7,277 nucleotides of DNA, from contig CAYJFD010000055.1 of the NCBI GenBank assembly GCA_964369605.1, forward strand, positions 1 through 7,277, read 5' to 3'. The DNA is from CAYJFD01 sp964369605. GTDB taxonomy: Bacteria > Bacteroidota > Bacteroidia > Bacteroidales > UBA932. The position numbers and the translations under genes were made by a program. Under the pieces are notes generated by a model that was not told where the DNA came from, searched no databases, and saw only the letters and a list, made by a program, of their open reading frames with translations. This document shows positions 6,722 to 7,277 of this stretch, in pieces; the stretch's first letter is position 1; each line of letters begins with the position of its first letter.

Positions 6722-6770
6722 AAAATGAAATCCACAAATCCCTATAAGCGTGAAGTTTGAATAATAATGG

Positions 6771-7223
6771 GAGCATCTTTCGATACTCTCTTTTCTGGCG
6801 GTATGGACGGGACTCGAAACTGCGACGCTTTGCTTGCAGTTAGAGGGAGGCAGCGCGACTCTTTTTTTGATTTTCGGGGGTCGCGGGTTCGAGGCATACC
6901 TTAGGATACAAAAAAAGAGAGCATCTTTCGATACTCTCTTTTCTGGCGGTATGGACGGGACTCGAAACTGCGACGCTTTGCTTGCAGTTAGAGGGAGGCA
7001 GCGCGACTCTTTTTTTGATTTTCGGGGGTCGCGGGTTCGAGGCATACCTTAGGATACAAAAAAAGAGAGCATCTTTCGATACTCTCTTTTCTGGCGGTAT
7101 GGACGGGACTCGAAACTGCGACGCTTTGCTTGCAGTTAGAGGGAGGCAGCGCGACTCTTTTTTTGATTTTCGGGGGTCGCGGGTTCGAGGCATACCTTAG
7201 GATACAAAAAAAGAGAGCATCTT
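6771..7223 (-). repeat. Three tandem 148-bp tRNA-Asp-derived units plus a 9-bp partial
   Basis: Units run 6771-6918, 6919-7066 and 7067-7214, with a fourth broken after GAGCATCTT (7215-7223) by the insertion sequence. By eye they are identical to the units at 1-296 and in the same orientation. No intact tRNA adjoins this array. Its left edge (6771) and the insertion point fall in the same phase of the unit, next to and within the loop-side half of the terminator hairpin. Confidence 0.95.
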
Positions 7224-7230
7224 TGAACCG

Positions 7231-7263
7231 AACCCCAAAAGTTAGACAAAAACTTTTGGGGTT
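7231..7263 (+). terminator. Hairpin near the insertion sequence end
   Basis: A perfect 13-bp stem, AACCCCAAAAGTT with AACTTTTGGGGTT, encloses the loop AGACAAA and is followed by TTATT. It lies between the element tip and the first ATG, where it could stop or shield against transcription entering from outside, a known arrangement in insertion sequences. Confidence 0.6.
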
Positions 7264-7268
7264 TTATT

Positions 7269-7277
7269 ATGTATAAA
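7269..7277 (+). CDS. First codons of a probable transposase OrfA (truncated by the window)
   Basis: ATG TAT AAA (Met-Tyr-Lys) begins 45 bp inside the element tip, right after the hairpin, where IS3-family elements start their first frame. Only three codons are visible, so this is inferred from position. Confidence 0.4.

Larger units (their letters stand above)
6444..6770. other. Long leader / intergenic region upstream of the exported protein gene
   Basis: No credible gene is seen in these 327 bp. The region holds a minus-strand promoter (6691-6721), a palindrome (6667-6681) near the predicted transcription start, and a long imperfect stem (6475-6540) in the predicted leader. AAGGAGGT occurs on the plus strand at 6600-6607, but only a 12-codon TTG frame follows, so it is not taken as a ribosome binding site for a gene. 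Confidence 0.7.
7224..7277 (+). mobile_element. Left end of an IS3-family-like insertion sequence (runs off the window)
   Basis: The repeat is abruptly replaced by TGAACCGAACCCCAAAAGTT, which has the TG tip and general form of IS3-family (IS150-type) ends as I recall them. A strong hairpin follows, then an ATG. The rest of the element, including transposase and right end, lies outside the window, so the family and the 3-bp target duplication cannot be confirmed. Confidence 0.65.

Noticed and set aside
6704..7193. Minus-strand open frames through the right repeats
   Set aside because: Repeat-driven low-complexity translations of tRNA and terminator sequence, with the same peptide block recurring; not genes.
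1..7223. Classical genomic island bounded by tRNA attachment sites
   Set aside because: No integrase gene lies between or next to the arrays, and the intervening block contains the complete tRNA and ordinary-looking chromosomal genes. The repeats are tandem arrays, not a single attL/attR pair.

Overview
The window looks like a chromosomal segment of an AT-rich member of the Bacteroidota. Four places match the unusual promoter of that phylum exactly (TTTG, 19-20 bases, TAnnTTTG), start codons sit behind A/T-rich leaders without clear Shine-Dalgarno sites, and the proteins resemble Bacteroidota types. Genus cannot be fixed from the sequence alone.

Layout: 1-296 holds two copies of a 148-bp tandem repeat built from pieces of tRNA-Asp. 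They abut the intact tRNA-Asp(GTC) gene (322-398, minus strand), whose terminator and 3' end form the start of a third unit. Upstream of the tRNA, on the same strand, is a fused methionine sulfoxide reductase MsrB-MsrA with a signal peptide (468-1388). A 353-bp divergent spacer with a canonical promoter leads to a plus-strand envelope protein (1742-3889). That protein joins a LytM/M23-like domain lacking its metal ligands to a tricorn-like S41 protease and a C-terminal membrane anchor. Convergent to it is an unrecognised helical cytoplasmic protein (3999-4838), with a canonical promoter so close to the ATG that its message may be leaderless. Just upstream of that promoter lies a decayed copy of the msrBA 5' region (4877-5017). 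Next is an unrecognised exported protein (5097-6443) with a long, structured leader and a distant canonical promoter. The right end has three more 148-bp units (6771-7214), cut by the left end of an apparent IS3-family element that runs out of the window.

The genes do not form one operon or a recognisable pathway. MsrBA and the S41 protein are divergently transcribed envelope-quality-control candidates, and the other two are of unknown function. The most unusual part is the tRNA-Asp-derived repeat. Apparently identical units in the same orientation lie on both sides of a 6.4-kb block containing the parent tRNA. Each unit carries the tRNA 3' end and terminator plus an inverted copy of the T-arm, so either strand could fold into a branched hairpin.
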